64,000 bases of DNA from Microtetraspora sp. NBRC 16547 (lineage in GTDB: Bacteria; Actinomycetota; Actinomycetes; Streptosporangiales; Streptosporangiaceae): contig NZ_BSSE01000002.1 of the NCBI RefSeq assembly GCF_030268965.1, positions 310,001-374,000 of the forward strand, given 5' to 3'. The notes beneath the pieces were generated by a model. It was given only the letters and a program-made list of their open reading frames with translations. It was not told the DNA's origin and did no database searches. Positions 8,838-18,211 of this stretch are shown in pieces. The translations under genes were made by a program, and so were the position numbers. The stretch's first letter is position 1. Each line of letters starts with the position of its first letter.

Positions 8838-10076
8838 ATGACCGTCACCACCTCCGCGCGAAGGACAGGTCAGGCCGGCCTCTTCGGGCTCCTCTTCATC
8901 GCCAATACCGCGATGTTCGCCGTCTACTTCGGCGTGGGCGGCCCGCTCGTGCAGAGCGCCATCGAGGTCGCCGACCCCGTCAACAAGGTGTCCAACGCGG
9001 GCTTGGTCGCCGGGGTCAGCGCGATCTTCGCCACCCTGTTCAACCCGATCGGCGGGGCGCTCTCCGACCGCACGCACTCCCGGTTCGGCCGCCGCAACCC
9101 CTGGTTGCTCGGCGGCGCGCTGGCCGCGTTCGTCGCGCTGTGGTTCCTCGGCACGGCCAAGACCGTCATTGTGATCCTGGTCGCCTGGTCCATCGCCCAG
9201 GCCATGATGAACCTCTTCCAGGCCGCGCTCACGGCCGTCGTCCCCGATCGTGTGCCAAGGGAACTGCGCGGCACCGCCTCGGCCGTCGCCGGCATCGCCA
9301 CCTCGGTCGCCGCCATCATCGGCACCCAAATCGCGGCCGCGTACATCGGCTCGGTCGCGGGCTACCTGCTCCTGGGCGGGGGCGTGGTCGCGTCGGCCGT
9401 CCTCCTGGTGCTGTTCAGCAGGGATCCCCGTCCCGGGGAGTACGAGGTCGTGGTCAAGGAGCGCAGGTCGCCGTTCGCCGCGCTGACGGACTTCCTCTCC
9501 GCTCTCAAGCACCGCGACTTCATGTGGGTGTTCCTCGGCCGCGCGCTGATGAACCTCAGCTATTTCATGGTGCTGATGTTCCAGCTCTACATCCTCCAGG
9601 ACTACATCGCGCTGCCCTCGGGCGTGACCGCCATCGGGGGCGTGGCGACCCTGACCCTGATCAACACGGGCACGTCCGTCGTCGCCACCCTGATCGGCGG
9701 GCCGCTGGCCGACAAGCTGCAGCGGTACCGGCTGTTCGTGTTCGCCTCCAGCGCGATCACCGGGCTGGCGCTGCTGATCCTGCTGCTGTCACCCACCTGG
9801 ACCGGAATGATGATCTTCGCGGCCGTCAACGGGGTGAGCTTCGGCGCCTACTACGCCGTCGACACGGCGCTGGTCACCCTCGTCCTGCCCAACCCGGAGA
9901 ACGCGGCCAGGGACCTGGGCGTGCTCAACATCGCCAACGCCGGACCGCAGATGATCGCGCCCCTCGCAGCGGCGTTCCTCATCGGCCTGGGCGGCTACCC
10001 GACGCTCTTCATCGCCGGCATCGTGGTGGCGATCCTGGGCTCACTGACCGTGCTCCGCGTCAAGTCCGTCCGCTGA
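8838..10076 (+). CDS. MFS transporter
   Basis: This 412-residue major-facilitator transporter has about twelve hydrophobic segments. The inter-helix 2-3 signature is visible as GGALSDRTHSRFGRRNPWLLGG (roughly residues 72-93), with a second half of similar arrangement starting near residue 230. ATG at 8838 follows a GGAG ribosome-binding site. The gene is in the same direction as, and 117 bases after, the alpha/beta-hydrolase, so both are likely under the LacI regulator. The substrate is unknown; the signature resembles carbohydrate-type MFS carriers only loosely. Confidence 0.85.
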   Translation: MTVTTSARRTGQAGLFGLLFIANTAMFAVYFGVGGPLVQSAIEVADPVNKVSNAGLVAGVSAIFATLFNPIGGALSDRTHSRFGRRNPWLLGGALAAFVALWFLGTAKTVIVILVAWSIAQAMMNLFQAALTAVVPDRVPRELRGTASAVAGIATSVAAIIGTQIAAAYIGSVAGYLLLGGGVVASAVLLVLFSRDPRPGEYEVVVKERRSPFAALTDFLSALKHRDFMWVFLGRALMNLSYFMVLMFQLYILQDYIALPSGVTAIGGVATLTLINTGTSVVATLIGGPLADKLQRYRLFVFASSAITGLALLILLLSPTWTGMMIFAAVNGVSFGAYYAVDTALVTLVLPNPENAARDLGVLNIANAGPQMIAPLAAAFLIGLGGYPTLFIAGIVVAILGSLTVLRVKSVR

Positions 10077-10138
10077 CCCGTACCGCTCCGCGGCCGGACG
10101 CCCTGCCCGGCGGCCGGCAACACCGCCCGAGGAGGACC

Positions 10139-10264
10139 ATGCAAACCCATCGGAGGCGGCAGCAGAACTGTGGTGTGGCACACACTCCGGCCGAGTCACT
10201 GGGCGGCGCAACACCGTGGGATGTCCCGACGTTCGTGAGACCTGATCGGCGGTCCCCCAGGTGA
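10139..10264 (+). CDS. Possible 41-residue small ORF
   Basis: An ATG at 10139 is preceded by GAGGAGG at close spacing and opens a 41-codon frame (starts MQTHRRRQQNCG). No family is recognised. It lies in the 314-base stretch between the MFS transporter and the convergent amidase, which otherwise holds only the hairpin at 10308-10351. It may be spurious. Confidence 0.22.
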   Translation: MQTHRRRQQNCGVAHTPAESLGGATPWDVPTFVRPDRRSPR

Positions 10265-10307
10265 CGGAGTTCGAGGCGGCGACCTGCCGGAGGGACGCCG
10301 CTGGAAT

Positions 10308-10351
10308 GCAGGTAGACCCGCCCACCGTTGACGGCGAGCGGGTCTACCTGC
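10308..10351. terminator. Bidirectional terminator hairpin
   Basis: A perfect 14-bp stem (GCAGGTAGACCCGC at 10308-10321 with GCGGGTCTACCTGC at 10338-10351, 16-base loop) lies between the convergent MFS and amidase genes. It has no T-run, as is common in high-GC actinobacteria. Confidence 0.65.
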
Positions 10352-10390
10352 GGATCAGAGCACGGCCCGGCGGGCGGGCCTACCTCCGGA

Positions 10391-11806
10391 TCACAGTGAT
10401 TCGGGGCGGAAGGCCCACGGGCGGACGCGTTCGACGGCGGCGCCGACATTGAAGACGGTCGCGTCGTCGTAGCTGCGGCCGACGATCTGCACCCCGGTCG
10501 GTACGCCGTTGGACGCGCGCCCGGACGGGACGTTGAGCACCGGGCAGCGGCTGGCGATGTTGAAGACCGGTGTCAGCGCGTACTCCAGATAGTCGTCGAG
10601 CTCCACGCCGTTCACCGTGAGCTTGGTGTCGACGTAGTCCTCGCCCGCGAGCAGGCCGGGCGCCGCGGTGGTCGGGCAGATCAGCGCGTCGTAGCGGTCG
10701 AGCAGTTCGCCGATCGGCGCGTAGATCGCCGCCTCCATCTCCAGCCCGGACAGGAAGCCGCCTCCCTGCCCCATCGCCTTCGCGGCCGTCTCGGCGAAGG
10801 CCAGGGAGTAGGGATTGAGCTGGTCGCCGAACTCGGCGGCGACCCGGGCGACCGAGGGGCCGAAGATGGCGCCGAAGTGGATCATCGTGGCTTGGAAGAC
10901 GTCGGCGCGGCTCAGGCCGACCTCGACCTCCTCGACGATCGCCCCGGCATCCCGCAGCGCGTCGGCCACGGCCTTGGTGTTGGCCGCGATGTCCGGCTCG
11001 ATCGGCCAGTCGCCCAGGTTCGGCGCGTACGCGATGCGCATCCCGGCCACGTCACCGAGCGTGTCGGGGATCTGAACGGCCGGGCGGAGCGAGACCACGT
11101 CGCTGGCGTGCGGGCCGACGATGACGTTCTGCATCAGCGCGCAGTCGGCGACCGTGCGGGCCATCGACCCTTCGTGGCAGTAGTGGTCGAGGTTGAACGG
11201 CGGCATCACGGGCACCCGGCCGTAGGGCGGCTTGTAGCCGACCGTGCCGGTGTTGGCGGCGGGCAGCCGGATCGAGCCGCCGATGTCGGAGCCCGTGGCG
11301 AGCGTGGCCGTGCCGGAGGCGAGCGCCGCCCCAGAGCCGCCCGAAGAACCGCCGGGCGAGTAGTCCAGGTTCCACGGGTTGCGGGTGATCCCCCACAGCT
11401 TGGAGTGGGTGAAGCCCGCGCAGCAGAACTCGGGCGTGGTGGTGCGGGCGTGCACGATGCCACCGGCGGCGAGCAGCCGCTCGATGACCGGGTGGGTCAC
11501 ATCGGCGACATTGTCGGCGAACGCGAGCGAGCCGGTCCTGGCCAGCCGTCCGGCGATCGGCTGCTCGTCCTTCGCCGCCACCGGAATGCCCTCCAGCGGG
11601 CGCGCCGAGCCGTCGCGGTAGGCGTCCTCGGCCTGCTTGGCCTGGAGGAGCGCCTCCTCGAAGGTGCGCTCGGTCAGCGCGTTGACCTGAGGCTCGACGG
11701 CCTCGGCCCGTTCGATGACGGCGGTCATCAGCTCGACGGGGGACAGCTCGCGGGATCGGAACAGCCGCAGGGCCTCGGTCGCGGGCAGGTAGGCGAGGTC
11801 GGTCAC
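10391..11806 (-). CDS. Amidase (amidase-signature family)
   Basis: This 471-residue enzyme of the Ser-cisSer-Lys amidase-signature family hydrolyses a carboxamide bond; the substrate is not determinable. Visible are the catalytic Lys in AAKDEQPIAG, the Gly/Ser-rich core (GSSGGSGAALASG) and the nucleophile region GSDIGGSIRLPA. The GTG start (VTDLAYLPATEAL) is chosen because AAGGAG stands nine bases upstream and the family N-terminus begins there; a longer frame would overrun the upstream gene. It is the last gene of the minus-strand run that contains the peptide ABC transporter and the CocE-type hydrolase, so it may process imported peptides or amides. Confidence 0.87.
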   Translation of the reverse strand: MTDLAYLPATEALRLFRSRELSPVELMTAVIERAEAVEPQVNALTERTFEEALLQAKQAEDAYRDGSARPLEGIPVAAKDEQPIAGRLARTGSLAFADNVADVTHPVIERLLAAGGIVHARTTTPEFCCAGFTHSKLWGITRNPWNLDYSPGGSSGGSGAALASGTATLATGSDIGGSIRLPAANTGTVGYKPPYGRVPVMPPFNLDHYCHEGSMARTVADCALMQNVIVGPHASDVVSLRPAVQIPDTLGDVAGMRIAYAPNLGDWPIEPDIAANTKAVADALRDAGAIVEEVEVGLSRADVFQATMIHFGAIFGPSVARVAAEFGDQLNPYSLAFAETAAKAMGQGGGFLSGLEMEAAIYAPIGELLDRYDALICPTTAAPGLLAGEDYVDTKLTVNGVELDDYLEYALTPVFNIASRCPVLNVPSGRASNGVPTGVQIVGRSYDDATVFNVGAAVERVRPWAFRPESL

Positions 11807-11895
11807 GGAGCCACACTCCTTGTCACGTTGTCGGAGGTCGGGGAGCGCCCATCGGGGTCGCGATGAAGGGATTCGGTGGGGGCCGGCGGGGTCGA

Positions 11896-13575
11896 TCACC
11901 CGAGTCGCCCTCGGATCGGGAGGCGAAGTACGCCGCCGTCCGATCCGCCGAGGTGCAGGGTCTGCCTCGCCTGCCGGGACGACGACGCGTGCCACGGGTC
12001 TTCGCCGTTACCGGGATGCACGAGATAGAGCGGGAAACACGAACTACTGATCGCCAGGCGCAGACGGTGCCCGGGGCGGACGCGGTAGGCGGTGTCTCCG
12101 AGTCGCACGCGTACCCGGGCCGGACCGGCGCCGGTTGAGGCGATCTCCGCGCCCTCCAGCACCATCCGTGCCCGCCCGGACGGGTAGACGTCGAGCAATC
12201 GGACGATCACATGGGTGGACGGTGCCGTGGCCTCCACCGTCAACTCGACCTCCACCGGACCCACGACGTCGAACGGAGCGTCCTGCGCGTCCCCGGTGAA
12301 GGTCGCGACATCATCGCGCGAGTGGATGACCTGCTCGTCCGGAAGCCCGGAGAGCTGGCTCCACTCGACGTCGACCAGGTAGGGAACCGGGTTCAGGGGG
12401 TCGTGCGTCCACGACACGTGAGAACCCGTGCCGTCTGCCCGCGTGCGGAGCGCACCGCCGTCCGCCCCGGATAGCGCCCGCTCCCCTTCCGTCAGGTGCA
12501 GCTCGACCAGACCGGCGTCCCCGACCGGCCAGCGGTCGGCGATCTGCCATTCGGCGTTGGCGATCCGGTACCGCACGCGAGGAGCTCGCCACCGGCCGGG
12601 ACGTCCTGACAGGTAATGGTCCAGGAACCGGATGGGCTCATCGAGCATCCTGGGCAGATAGCGCACGAGGGCGTCGTCGTCGACCTCGTGGTCCTCGTGC
12701 GGGACGCCGTCCTCGCGCAGCTCGAAGTCTTCGTGATCCGTGGCGTTCATCCGCAGGAACTGGTGCGCCGCGGCGGGCGACGAGCCGACCCAGCGCCAGT
12801 CGTCGAGCTGGCTCCGCTGGAGGTTGTCCCACCAGCCGCCCATGTGGAGCGCGGGGAGTTTCATGGCCGGGGCGGGCGGTCCCGCGGGAAACGCGCGCCG
12901 CAGCAGCGTGCCGTCACCACAGCTGCGGACGAGGTCTTCGAGCAGCGGGGCCATGTGGGCCGCGTACTCGGGGAGCGAGTCGAGCCCGGCCACCGGCTTG
13001 GCCGGCAGGACGGCCCCGTCGAGCATCCCGAACGTCGTGAAGGTGTGCAGGACCCACTCGTAAAGCGGAAGCTTGGGCACGACGTCAGGGGAGAACATGT
13101 CCATGAACCGCGAGCCGGTGACGCGCGGCACGATCGCCCGCAACGCGGGGTGGCCGCTGGAAACCGCGGCCCACTGGGTGAAGCCGTAGTAGGAATCGCC
13201 CAGCATGCCCACCGTGCCGTCGCTCCACGGCTGCGACACGATCCAGTCGATCGTCTGATGGCCGTCCGCGGCCTCGTTCACGAAAGGAAAGCGCTCACCC
13301 TCGGACCGGAACTTTCCGCGGACGTCCTGGACCACGGCCGCGAACCCGTGCGCGTTGAGATAGGCGGCGACCGCCGGCATGAAGGTGTAGCGCCCGCACT
13401 TGTCGTACGGCAGGCGCACCAGCACGGTGGGCAGGTCCCGCCGCTGGGACTCGGGCAGGTAGACGTCTGTGGCCAGGCGCACACCGTCACGCAGGCGCAG
13501 CATCGTGGCGTCGGCGCGCGCGTCGATCGGTGCGGGGGCGCTGCCCCAGCGCGAGCCGGTGGAAGTAGTGCTCAT
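11896..13575 (-). CDS. CocE/NonD-type alpha/beta hydrolase (X-Pro dipeptidyl-peptidase-like)
   Basis: This 559-residue hydrolase belongs to the CocE/NonD family (S15-related), whose members cleave esters or acyl-peptide bonds. The N-terminal alpha/beta domain has MLRLRDGVRLATDVYLP, the block VVQDVRGKFRSEGERFPF and the nucleophile elbow GMLGDSYYGFTQW; the C-terminal part is the jelly-roll domain (VEVELTVEATAPSTHVIVRL). The ATG at 13573-13575 (MSTTSTGSRW) is chosen because the longer frame would be an arbitrary extension; GAGGAG lies 14 bases before it, a rather long spacing. It lies 187 bases behind the substrate-binding protein gene and just ahead of the amidase. Confidence 0.85.
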   Translation of the reverse strand: MSTTSTGSRWGSAPAPIDARADATMLRLRDGVRLATDVYLPESQRRDLPTVLVRLPYDKCGRYTFMPAVAAYLNAHGFAAVVQDVRGKFRSEGERFPFVNEAADGHQTIDWIVSQPWSDGTVGMLGDSYYGFTQWAAVSSGHPALRAIVPRVTGSRFMDMFSPDVVPKLPLYEWVLHTFTTFGMLDGAVLPAKPVAGLDSLPEYAAHMAPLLEDLVRSCGDGTLLRRAFPAGPPAPAMKLPALHMGGWWDNLQRSQLDDWRWVGSSPAAAHQFLRMNATDHEDFELREDGVPHEDHEVDDDALVRYLPRMLDEPIRFLDHYLSGRPGRWRAPRVRYRIANAEWQIADRWPVGDAGLVELHLTEGERALSGADGGALRTRADGTGSHVSWTHDPLNPVPYLVDVEWSQLSGLPDEQVIHSRDDVATFTGDAQDAPFDVVGPVEVELTVEATAPSTHVIVRLLDVYPSGRARMVLEGAEIASTGAGPARVRVRLGDTAYRVRPGHRLRLAISSSCFPLYLVHPGNGEDPWHASSSRQARQTLHLGGSDGGVLRLPIRGRLG

Positions 13576-13676
13576 GGACAGAACCGAATCTCCTCGTGTG
13601 CAGGGCAAAAGAGAACAAAGGGAACAAAACGGAGAAAACAGGGCACGGGGAAAGGGAAAACGCGCATCGGTGAACC

Positions 13677-13706
13677 GCGGCACCGGCCGTGACGTGCCGG
13701 TGCCGC
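13677..13706 (-). terminator. Terminator-like hairpin after the binding-protein gene
   Basis: A perfect 11-bp stem (GCGGCACCGGC 13677-13687, GCCGGTGCCGC 13696-13706, 8-base loop) follows the binding-protein stop. On the minus strand it is followed by an unusually pyrimidine-rich stretch (13600-13665 reads as T/C tracts), so it looks like a partial terminator separating the ABC transporter genes from the hydrolase and amidase. Confidence 0.6.
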
Positions 13707-13762
13707 GCCGCGTCCACGGCCGGAGCGCGAGACCGGGTGGCCGCGAGTGGCCGCGAGTGGGT

Positions 13763-15454
13763 CTAGACGGCGCCGATCATGGCCGCCCAGGGCATCTGCA
13801 GGTACGCGAACGACACCGGCGCACCGGAGATGCGGTTGTTCATGTAAAGCTGTTCGTAGGGGCCGGCCAGAGGGATGACGAGGCGTTCCGGTGTGTAGAG
13901 CGCCTGCGCTTTGACGAAGAGCTCGGCGGACGTGCTCACGTCGGCGGTGTGCAGCCCCTCATCCATGAGCCGTCGAACCTCGGGGTCGTCGTAGCCCGTC
14001 CAGTTGAAGAGGCCATCCGCCCGCACGTAGTTGTCCGGATAGGAGATCGGGTTGGCGATTTCGCTGTAGCCGACGGCATAGACGAGATCGACTTCCTTGC
14101 GCCGGTCGGCGTTGTAGAAGAGGTCGGAGAACTCCGTCGGCTGGATCTGCCTGATCGTCATGGTGAGCCCGATCTCCTTGGCGGCCGCCTGGACGAACGT
14201 CAGGATCTGCAACGCCGTCTGGTCGCCGGCGGGCATCGCCGCCACGAACGACCGATTCGCCGGATCGGCTTCGGCCACGAGTGACTTCGCCTTCTCGAGG
14301 TCGGGCTTGGAGGTGTCCTGCAGCTTCCCGTACGCCTCTTCGAAGACGGTCCGCGTGGGGCCGGTCCCCCACATGCCCGGCGGGATCATGGTGTTCAGCG
14401 GCTCCGCGGCCGGGCCGTACACGTTCGCGACCAGGGCGGTCTTGTCAATGGCGAGATCAAGCGCTTGTCTCACCCGCGGATCGGCCATCGGGCCCGTCTC
14501 CTGGGCGGGAAGGAGCTCCACCATCTGGGTGCTCGGCCCGAGGTACAGCTTTCCAGACCCGGAGTTGGCGAGCACGGAATAGCTCGTGCTCGGCGACTCG
14601 TACATTCCGTCGACCTCTCCGGCGAGGAGAGCGCTCGTCAGCGTGCTCGAGTCGTTGATGAACTTGAAGTCGACCTGCTTGGCCTTGGCCAGACGGGTTT
14701 TGTCCCAGTAGTTGTCGTTGCGGGTAAGCGTGATCTGCTCCCCTGGCGCCCACTTCTCCAGCGCGAAGGGACCCGTACACATCACACCCCCCTTCGGCGT
14801 CCCGTAGGTAGCACCCGCCTTCTCGACGTAGGCCTTCTGCGAGATCACACCTGGCGGGGTCGCCATCGACTCCTCGAAGAGCACGCTCGGCTTCGAGAAT
14901 TGGACCGTGACCTGCATCGGCCCCGTCTTCTTGATGGAGGTCACGCCGTCATACGTCGACGACCAGAAGGACCCGAGCTTCTTGTCCTGCGTGTGCCGCT
15001 CCAGGCTGTAGACGACGTCCTCCGGCGTGAGCGGGTCGCCGTTAGTGAATGTCACGCCGGGCCGCAGGTCGTACACGATCGTCCGGTCGTCGGGACGAGT
15101 GATCTTCTCCGCCAGGCCTGGCTCGATCTTGAAGTCGGCGGTCATCCGCACCAGGCCTTCGCACAGGTTCGCTTCGACCGTGCTTCCGGGGTAGTCGCCG
15201 ATCAGGGCCGGATCGAGTGACGTCGGCTCCCCGCCGGCGAGCGCCCAGGTCAACCGCTCCAACTGCCCGTTTCCTGGCGCCGTCGTGTACGTCACCGACT
15301 TCTCCAGGTCTTCTCGCGACACCTGTGCGACCGGCTTGGCGGCGCACCCCGCGGCGAGTGACGACGCGGTGAGTCCGGCGGCCAGCAGGAGGAAGGGACG
15401 GCCGGCTCCTAATGCGGGGCGGTGTCCGGACGATGCGGCGGTTCGGTCCCTCAT
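13763..15454 (-). CDS. Peptide ABC transporter substrate-binding lipoprotein (SBP family 5)
   Basis: This 563-residue family-5 extracellular solute-binding protein would capture peptides or similar cationic solutes for the OppBCDF-type transporter encoded upstream. The N-terminus is a lipoprotein signal with lipobox LAAGC (Cys about 37). The SBP_bac_5 fold is shown by EPTSLDPALIGDYPGSTVEANLCEGLV, RPGVTFTNGDPLTPEDVVYSLERH and TGPFALEKWAPGEQITLTRNDNYWD. Its start overlaps the stop of the upstream ATPase gene by 4 bases. Placement of the binding protein after the ATPases rather than before the permeases is less common. Confidence 0.9.
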   Translation of the reverse strand: MRDRTAASSGHRPALGAGRPFLLLAAGLTASSLAAGCAAKPVAQVSREDLEKSVTYTTAPGNGQLERLTWALAGGEPTSLDPALIGDYPGSTVEANLCEGLVRMTADFKIEPGLAEKITRPDDRTIVYDLRPGVTFTNGDPLTPEDVVYSLERHTQDKKLGSFWSSTYDGVTSIKKTGPMQVTVQFSKPSVLFEESMATPPGVISQKAYVEKAGATYGTPKGGVMCTGPFALEKWAPGEQITLTRNDNYWDKTRLAKAKQVDFKFINDSSTLTSALLAGEVDGMYESPSTSYSVLANSGSGKLYLGPSTQMVELLPAQETGPMADPRVRQALDLAIDKTALVANVYGPAAEPLNTMIPPGMWGTGPTRTVFEEAYGKLQDTSKPDLEKAKSLVAEADPANRSFVAAMPAGDQTALQILTFVQAAAKEIGLTMTIRQIQPTEFSDLFYNADRRKEVDLVYAVGYSEIANPISYPDNYVRADGLFNWTGYDDPEVRRLMDEGLHTADVSTSAELFVKAQALYTPERLVIPLAGPYEQLYMNNRISGAPVSFAYLQMPWAAMIGAV

Positions 15455-16338
15455 GGGAGGGGCTCCTTTGTCTCGGATTCGGGGGGCAGGGGGTGACCGT
15501 TCGAGGCCGGAGGCTCACCGGTGGTCGTGCGGCGTCGCGGAGTCCAGCCCGGACGCGGCACCGACGCGAGAAGCCGTTGGGTGTACGGATGGGTCGGCCG
15601 CTCCAGCACGCTCGCGACCGTTCCGCGCTCGACGATGCGTCCTGAGCGCATGACGACGACGTCATCGCAGATCTGCTGGACGACGGCGAGGTCGTGCGTG
15701 ATGAACAGGTAGGCGACACCGGTCGCGTCGCGGATGTCGGCGAGCACGTTGAGGACCTGGGCCTGGATCGACACGTCGAGCGCGGCGACGGCTTCATCCA
15801 AGATCAGGACCTTCGGCTCCGCGGCGAGGGCGCGGGCGATGGCGACCCGCTGCCGCTGTCCGCCCGACAGCGCGCGCGGCAGGGCGCCCGCCTGTCGCTC
15901 GTCGAGACCGACCTGATCGAGCAGTTCGCCGACACGGCGGGCGCGTTCGCGTGCGTCCATGTCGAAGTGCAGCTTGAGCACCTCGTTCAGACAGTCACGG
16001 ACACGCTGGCGTGGGTCCAGCGACGAATAGGGATCCTGGAAGACGATCTGCACCTGGCGCCCTCGCTGCCGGCGACGCGCCGAGCTCGCGCGCGTGCGGA
16101 TCTGCTCCACGCCGTCGATCAGGACGGCACCCGAGGTGGCTCGTTCGAGCCCCACGATGAGGCGGGCGCAGGTGGTCTTGCCGGAGCCGGACTCGCCCAC
16201 GACAGCCAGGGAGCCACCGGAAGCAAGGGTGAAGCTCTCACCGTGCAGGGCCGTGAACTCACCGTCGGGGCAGTCGTCGGTGACGGCGACGGGGTACACC
16301 TTGCGCAGGTCGCGCACCTCGAGAACAGGGTTGCTCAT
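15451..16338 (-). CDS. Peptide ABC transporter ATP-binding protein (OppF-like)
   Basis: This 295-residue ABC ATPase has Walker A GESGSGKTT, signature LSGGQRQRVAIARALA, Walker B VLILDEAVAALD and the H-loop ITHDLAVV. The oligopeptide-transporter C-terminal extension is seen in HPYTQRLLASVPRPGW. It overlaps its neighbours on both sides by 4 bases (ATGA), so it belongs to the same translationally coupled operon as OppB, OppC, OppD and the binding lipoprotein. Confidence 0.92.
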   Translation of the reverse strand: MSNPVLEVRDLRKVYPVAVTDDCPDGEFTALHGESFTLASGGSLAVVGESGSGKTTCARLIVGLERATSGAVLIDGVEQIRTRASSARRRQRGRQVQIVFQDPYSSLDPRQRVRDCLNEVLKLHFDMDARERARRVGELLDQVGLDERQAGALPRALSGGQRQRVAIARALAAEPKVLILDEAVAALDVSIQAQVLNVLADIRDATGVAYLFITHDLAVVQQICDDVVVMRSGRIVERGTVASVLERPTHPYTQRLLASVPRPGWTPRRRTTTGEPPASNGHPLPPESETKEPLP

Positions 16339-17348
16339 CGGGTGCCTCCACCACTGCCCACGGCGGGAGATCCGGCGGCCGCGTCGATGAAGTCGATGAA
16401 GTGGCAGGCGACCCGCCCTCCGGGCACCTGGGTCGGTGCGGGTCGTTCCTGCCGGCAGCGGTCGCGTACCCGCGGGCAGCGGGTGGCGAACGCGCAGCCG
16501 TCGCCGACCTCGAACGCCGAGATCGGCCGGCCCTCGATCGTCTGGAGACGGCGCTCACGACGTCCCAGTTCTGGACGCGCGGCCAGCAGCCCCTTGGTAT
16601 AGGGATGCGACGTGGCCAGGCCGAGCGCGTCGGCCTTCTGCTCCTCCACGATCGACCCGGCGTACATGACGGCGATCCGGCCGCAGACCGCCGCGGCGAG
16701 GTCGAGGTCGTGCGTGATGAAGAGCATGGCGAGCCCTCTCTCGCGACGGAGCTCGTCGATGATCGCTATGACCTCCTCCTGGGTGGTGACGTCGAGGGCG
16801 GTCGTCGGTTCGTCGGCGAGGAGCAGCTCCGGCTCGGTGGTCAGCGCGGCGGCGATCATCACGCGCTGCAGCAGGCCACCGGAGAGTTCGTGCGGGTACT
16901 GGTTCAGGCGCCGGTCGACATCCGCGATTCCCACGGCGCGCATCAGGTGAGAGATCCGCTCGCGGGCCTGCGAGGTCGAGAGCCGGCCGTCCAGCATCAC
17001 GCCTTCGAAGAGGAAGTCCCCGATCGTCCGCACGGGATTGATGTGCGCCCGGGGATCCTGGAAGATCATGCCCACCCGTGTCGCGCGCCACCGGCGGAGG
17101 GCGCGCCGGTCCATGCCGGGGATCGAGATCCCGTCGAACCGGATCTCGCCGGAGAGGCGAGCGCCCTCGGGGAGCAGGCGCATCACCGCTCGGGTGGTCA
17201 TGGACTTTCCCGACCCCGACTCCCCCACGAGACCGACCGCCTCGCCCGCCTGGACGTCGAGCGACACGTCGTGGATGACGGTGCGCATCCCCTTCTTGGC
17301 GGCGGGCAGCTCCACCCGGAGCCGATCGATCGACAGCAGAGCGCTCAT
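16335..17348 (-). CDS. Peptide ABC transporter ATP-binding protein (OppD-like)
   Basis: This 337-residue ABC ATPase pairs with the OppF-like subunit. Walker A is GLVGESGSGKSMTTRAVM, the signature is ELSGGLLQRVMIAAALT (an LSGGL variant common in OppD), Walker B is LLLADEPTTALD and the H-loop is FITHDLDLA. The C-terminal oligopeptide-transporter domain has four Cys/His-type positions ending CAFATRCPRVRDRC, which in relatives hold an iron-sulfur cluster. The gene is coupled by 4-base overlaps to the permease before it and the ATPase after it. Confidence 0.92.
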   Translation of the reverse strand: MSALLSIDRLRVELPAAKKGMRTVIHDVSLDVQAGEAVGLVGESGSGKSMTTRAVMRLLPEGARLSGEIRFDGISIPGMDRRALRRWRATRVGMIFQDPRAHINPVRTIGDFLFEGVMLDGRLSTSQARERISHLMRAVGIADVDRRLNQYPHELSGGLLQRVMIAAALTTEPELLLADEPTTALDVTTQEEVIAIIDELRRERGLAMLFITHDLDLAAAVCGRIAVMYAGSIVEEQKADALGLATSHPYTKGLLAARPELGRRERRLQTIEGRPISAFEVGDGCAFATRCPRVRDRCRQERPAPTQVPGGRVACHFIDFIDAAAGSPAVGSGGGTR

Positions 17349-18211
17349 CGGTCATCTCCCATGAATGCCTTGGCCAGTCCCTGGCCGAGCACGTTGAATG
17401 CCACCACGGCGACGAGGATGGTCAGCCCGGCGTACAAGGACTGCTCGACATGGCCGGCGATGATCGACGACTGGCCGTTCGCCACCATCAGTCCCCATTC
17501 GGGGGTCGGGGGCTGGGTGCCCAGGCCGAGGAAGGAGATGGCCGACAGGTCGAGCAACGCGTAGCCGTACGACACGGTCGCCTGCACGATCAGCAACGGA
17601 AGCAGGTTGGGGACCAGGTGCCGTACGCAGATCGCGACGGCGCCGAAACCCTGCACCTCGAGCGCGGCGATGTAGGGGAGGTTGCGCTGGCGGATCGCCG
17701 CGGTTCGCAGCACCCGGGCGATGTAGGGGATGTAGGAGATCGACAGGGCCGCGGCCGGGGCGAGGAGCCCAGGACCGATGACCGCCACCGCGACGATCGC
17801 GAGGATGAGACCGGGGAAAGCGAAGATCACATCCAGGGCCCGCGAGACGAACGCGTCGAACCGTCCGCCGATCCAGGCGGCGGAGACGGCGATGACGGTG
17901 CCGACGACGGCCGCGATGAGAACGACGATCGCGGGGCCCAGGAGACTGGAGCGTGCGCCGTGCAGCAGCCGCGACAGGATGTCCCGTCCCGTGTTGTCCG
18001 TGCCGAGCAGGTGGGCGACGCTCGGCCCCTGGTAGACGGCGGACGGGTCGACCTGTGTCGGGTCGTACGGCGCGATGACCGGCGCGAACACGGCGGCGAG
18101 AGTGAACACCACCACGATGACGCAGGCCACGGTGGTGGGGCCGTCGAAGCGGGCGCCCCATGAAGTGATCTCGCGGGAGTCGGGCTTGGGGGCCACCTGG
18201 AGGACGCTCAT
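17345..18211 (-). CDS. Peptide ABC transporter permease (OppC-like)
   Basis: This 288-residue inner-membrane permease of the OppC type has a hydrophobic N-terminal segment (VACVIVVVFTLAAVFAPVIAPY), the HLLGTDNTGRDILSRLLHGARSSL block and the EAA loop (AALEVQGFGAVAICVRHLVPNLLP) that docks on the ATPases. The start ATG at 18209-18211 overlaps the OppB stop; a frame extending further upstream is ruled out because it would lie wholly inside oppB. Confidence 0.9.
   Translation of the reverse strand: MSVLQVAPKPDSREITSWGARFDGPTTVACVIVVVFTLAAVFAPVIAPYDPTQVDPSAVYQGPSVAHLLGTDNTGRDILSRLLHGARSSLLGPAIVVLIAAVVGTVIAVSAAWIGGRFDAFVSRALDVIFAFPGLILAIVAVAVIGPGLLAPAAALSISYIPYIARVLRTAAIRQRNLPYIAALEVQGFGAVAICVRHLVPNLLPLLIVQATVSYGYALLDLSAISFLGLGTQPPTPEWGLMVANGQSSIIAGHVEQSLYAGLTILVAVVAFNVLGQGLAKAFMGDDR

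Noticed and set aside
13757-13770. GGGTCTAGAC at the substrate-binding protein stop codon resembling a dre site
   Set aside because: It matches the core at nine of ten positions but lies across the 3' end of a coding region, not near a promoter, so it is likely chance.
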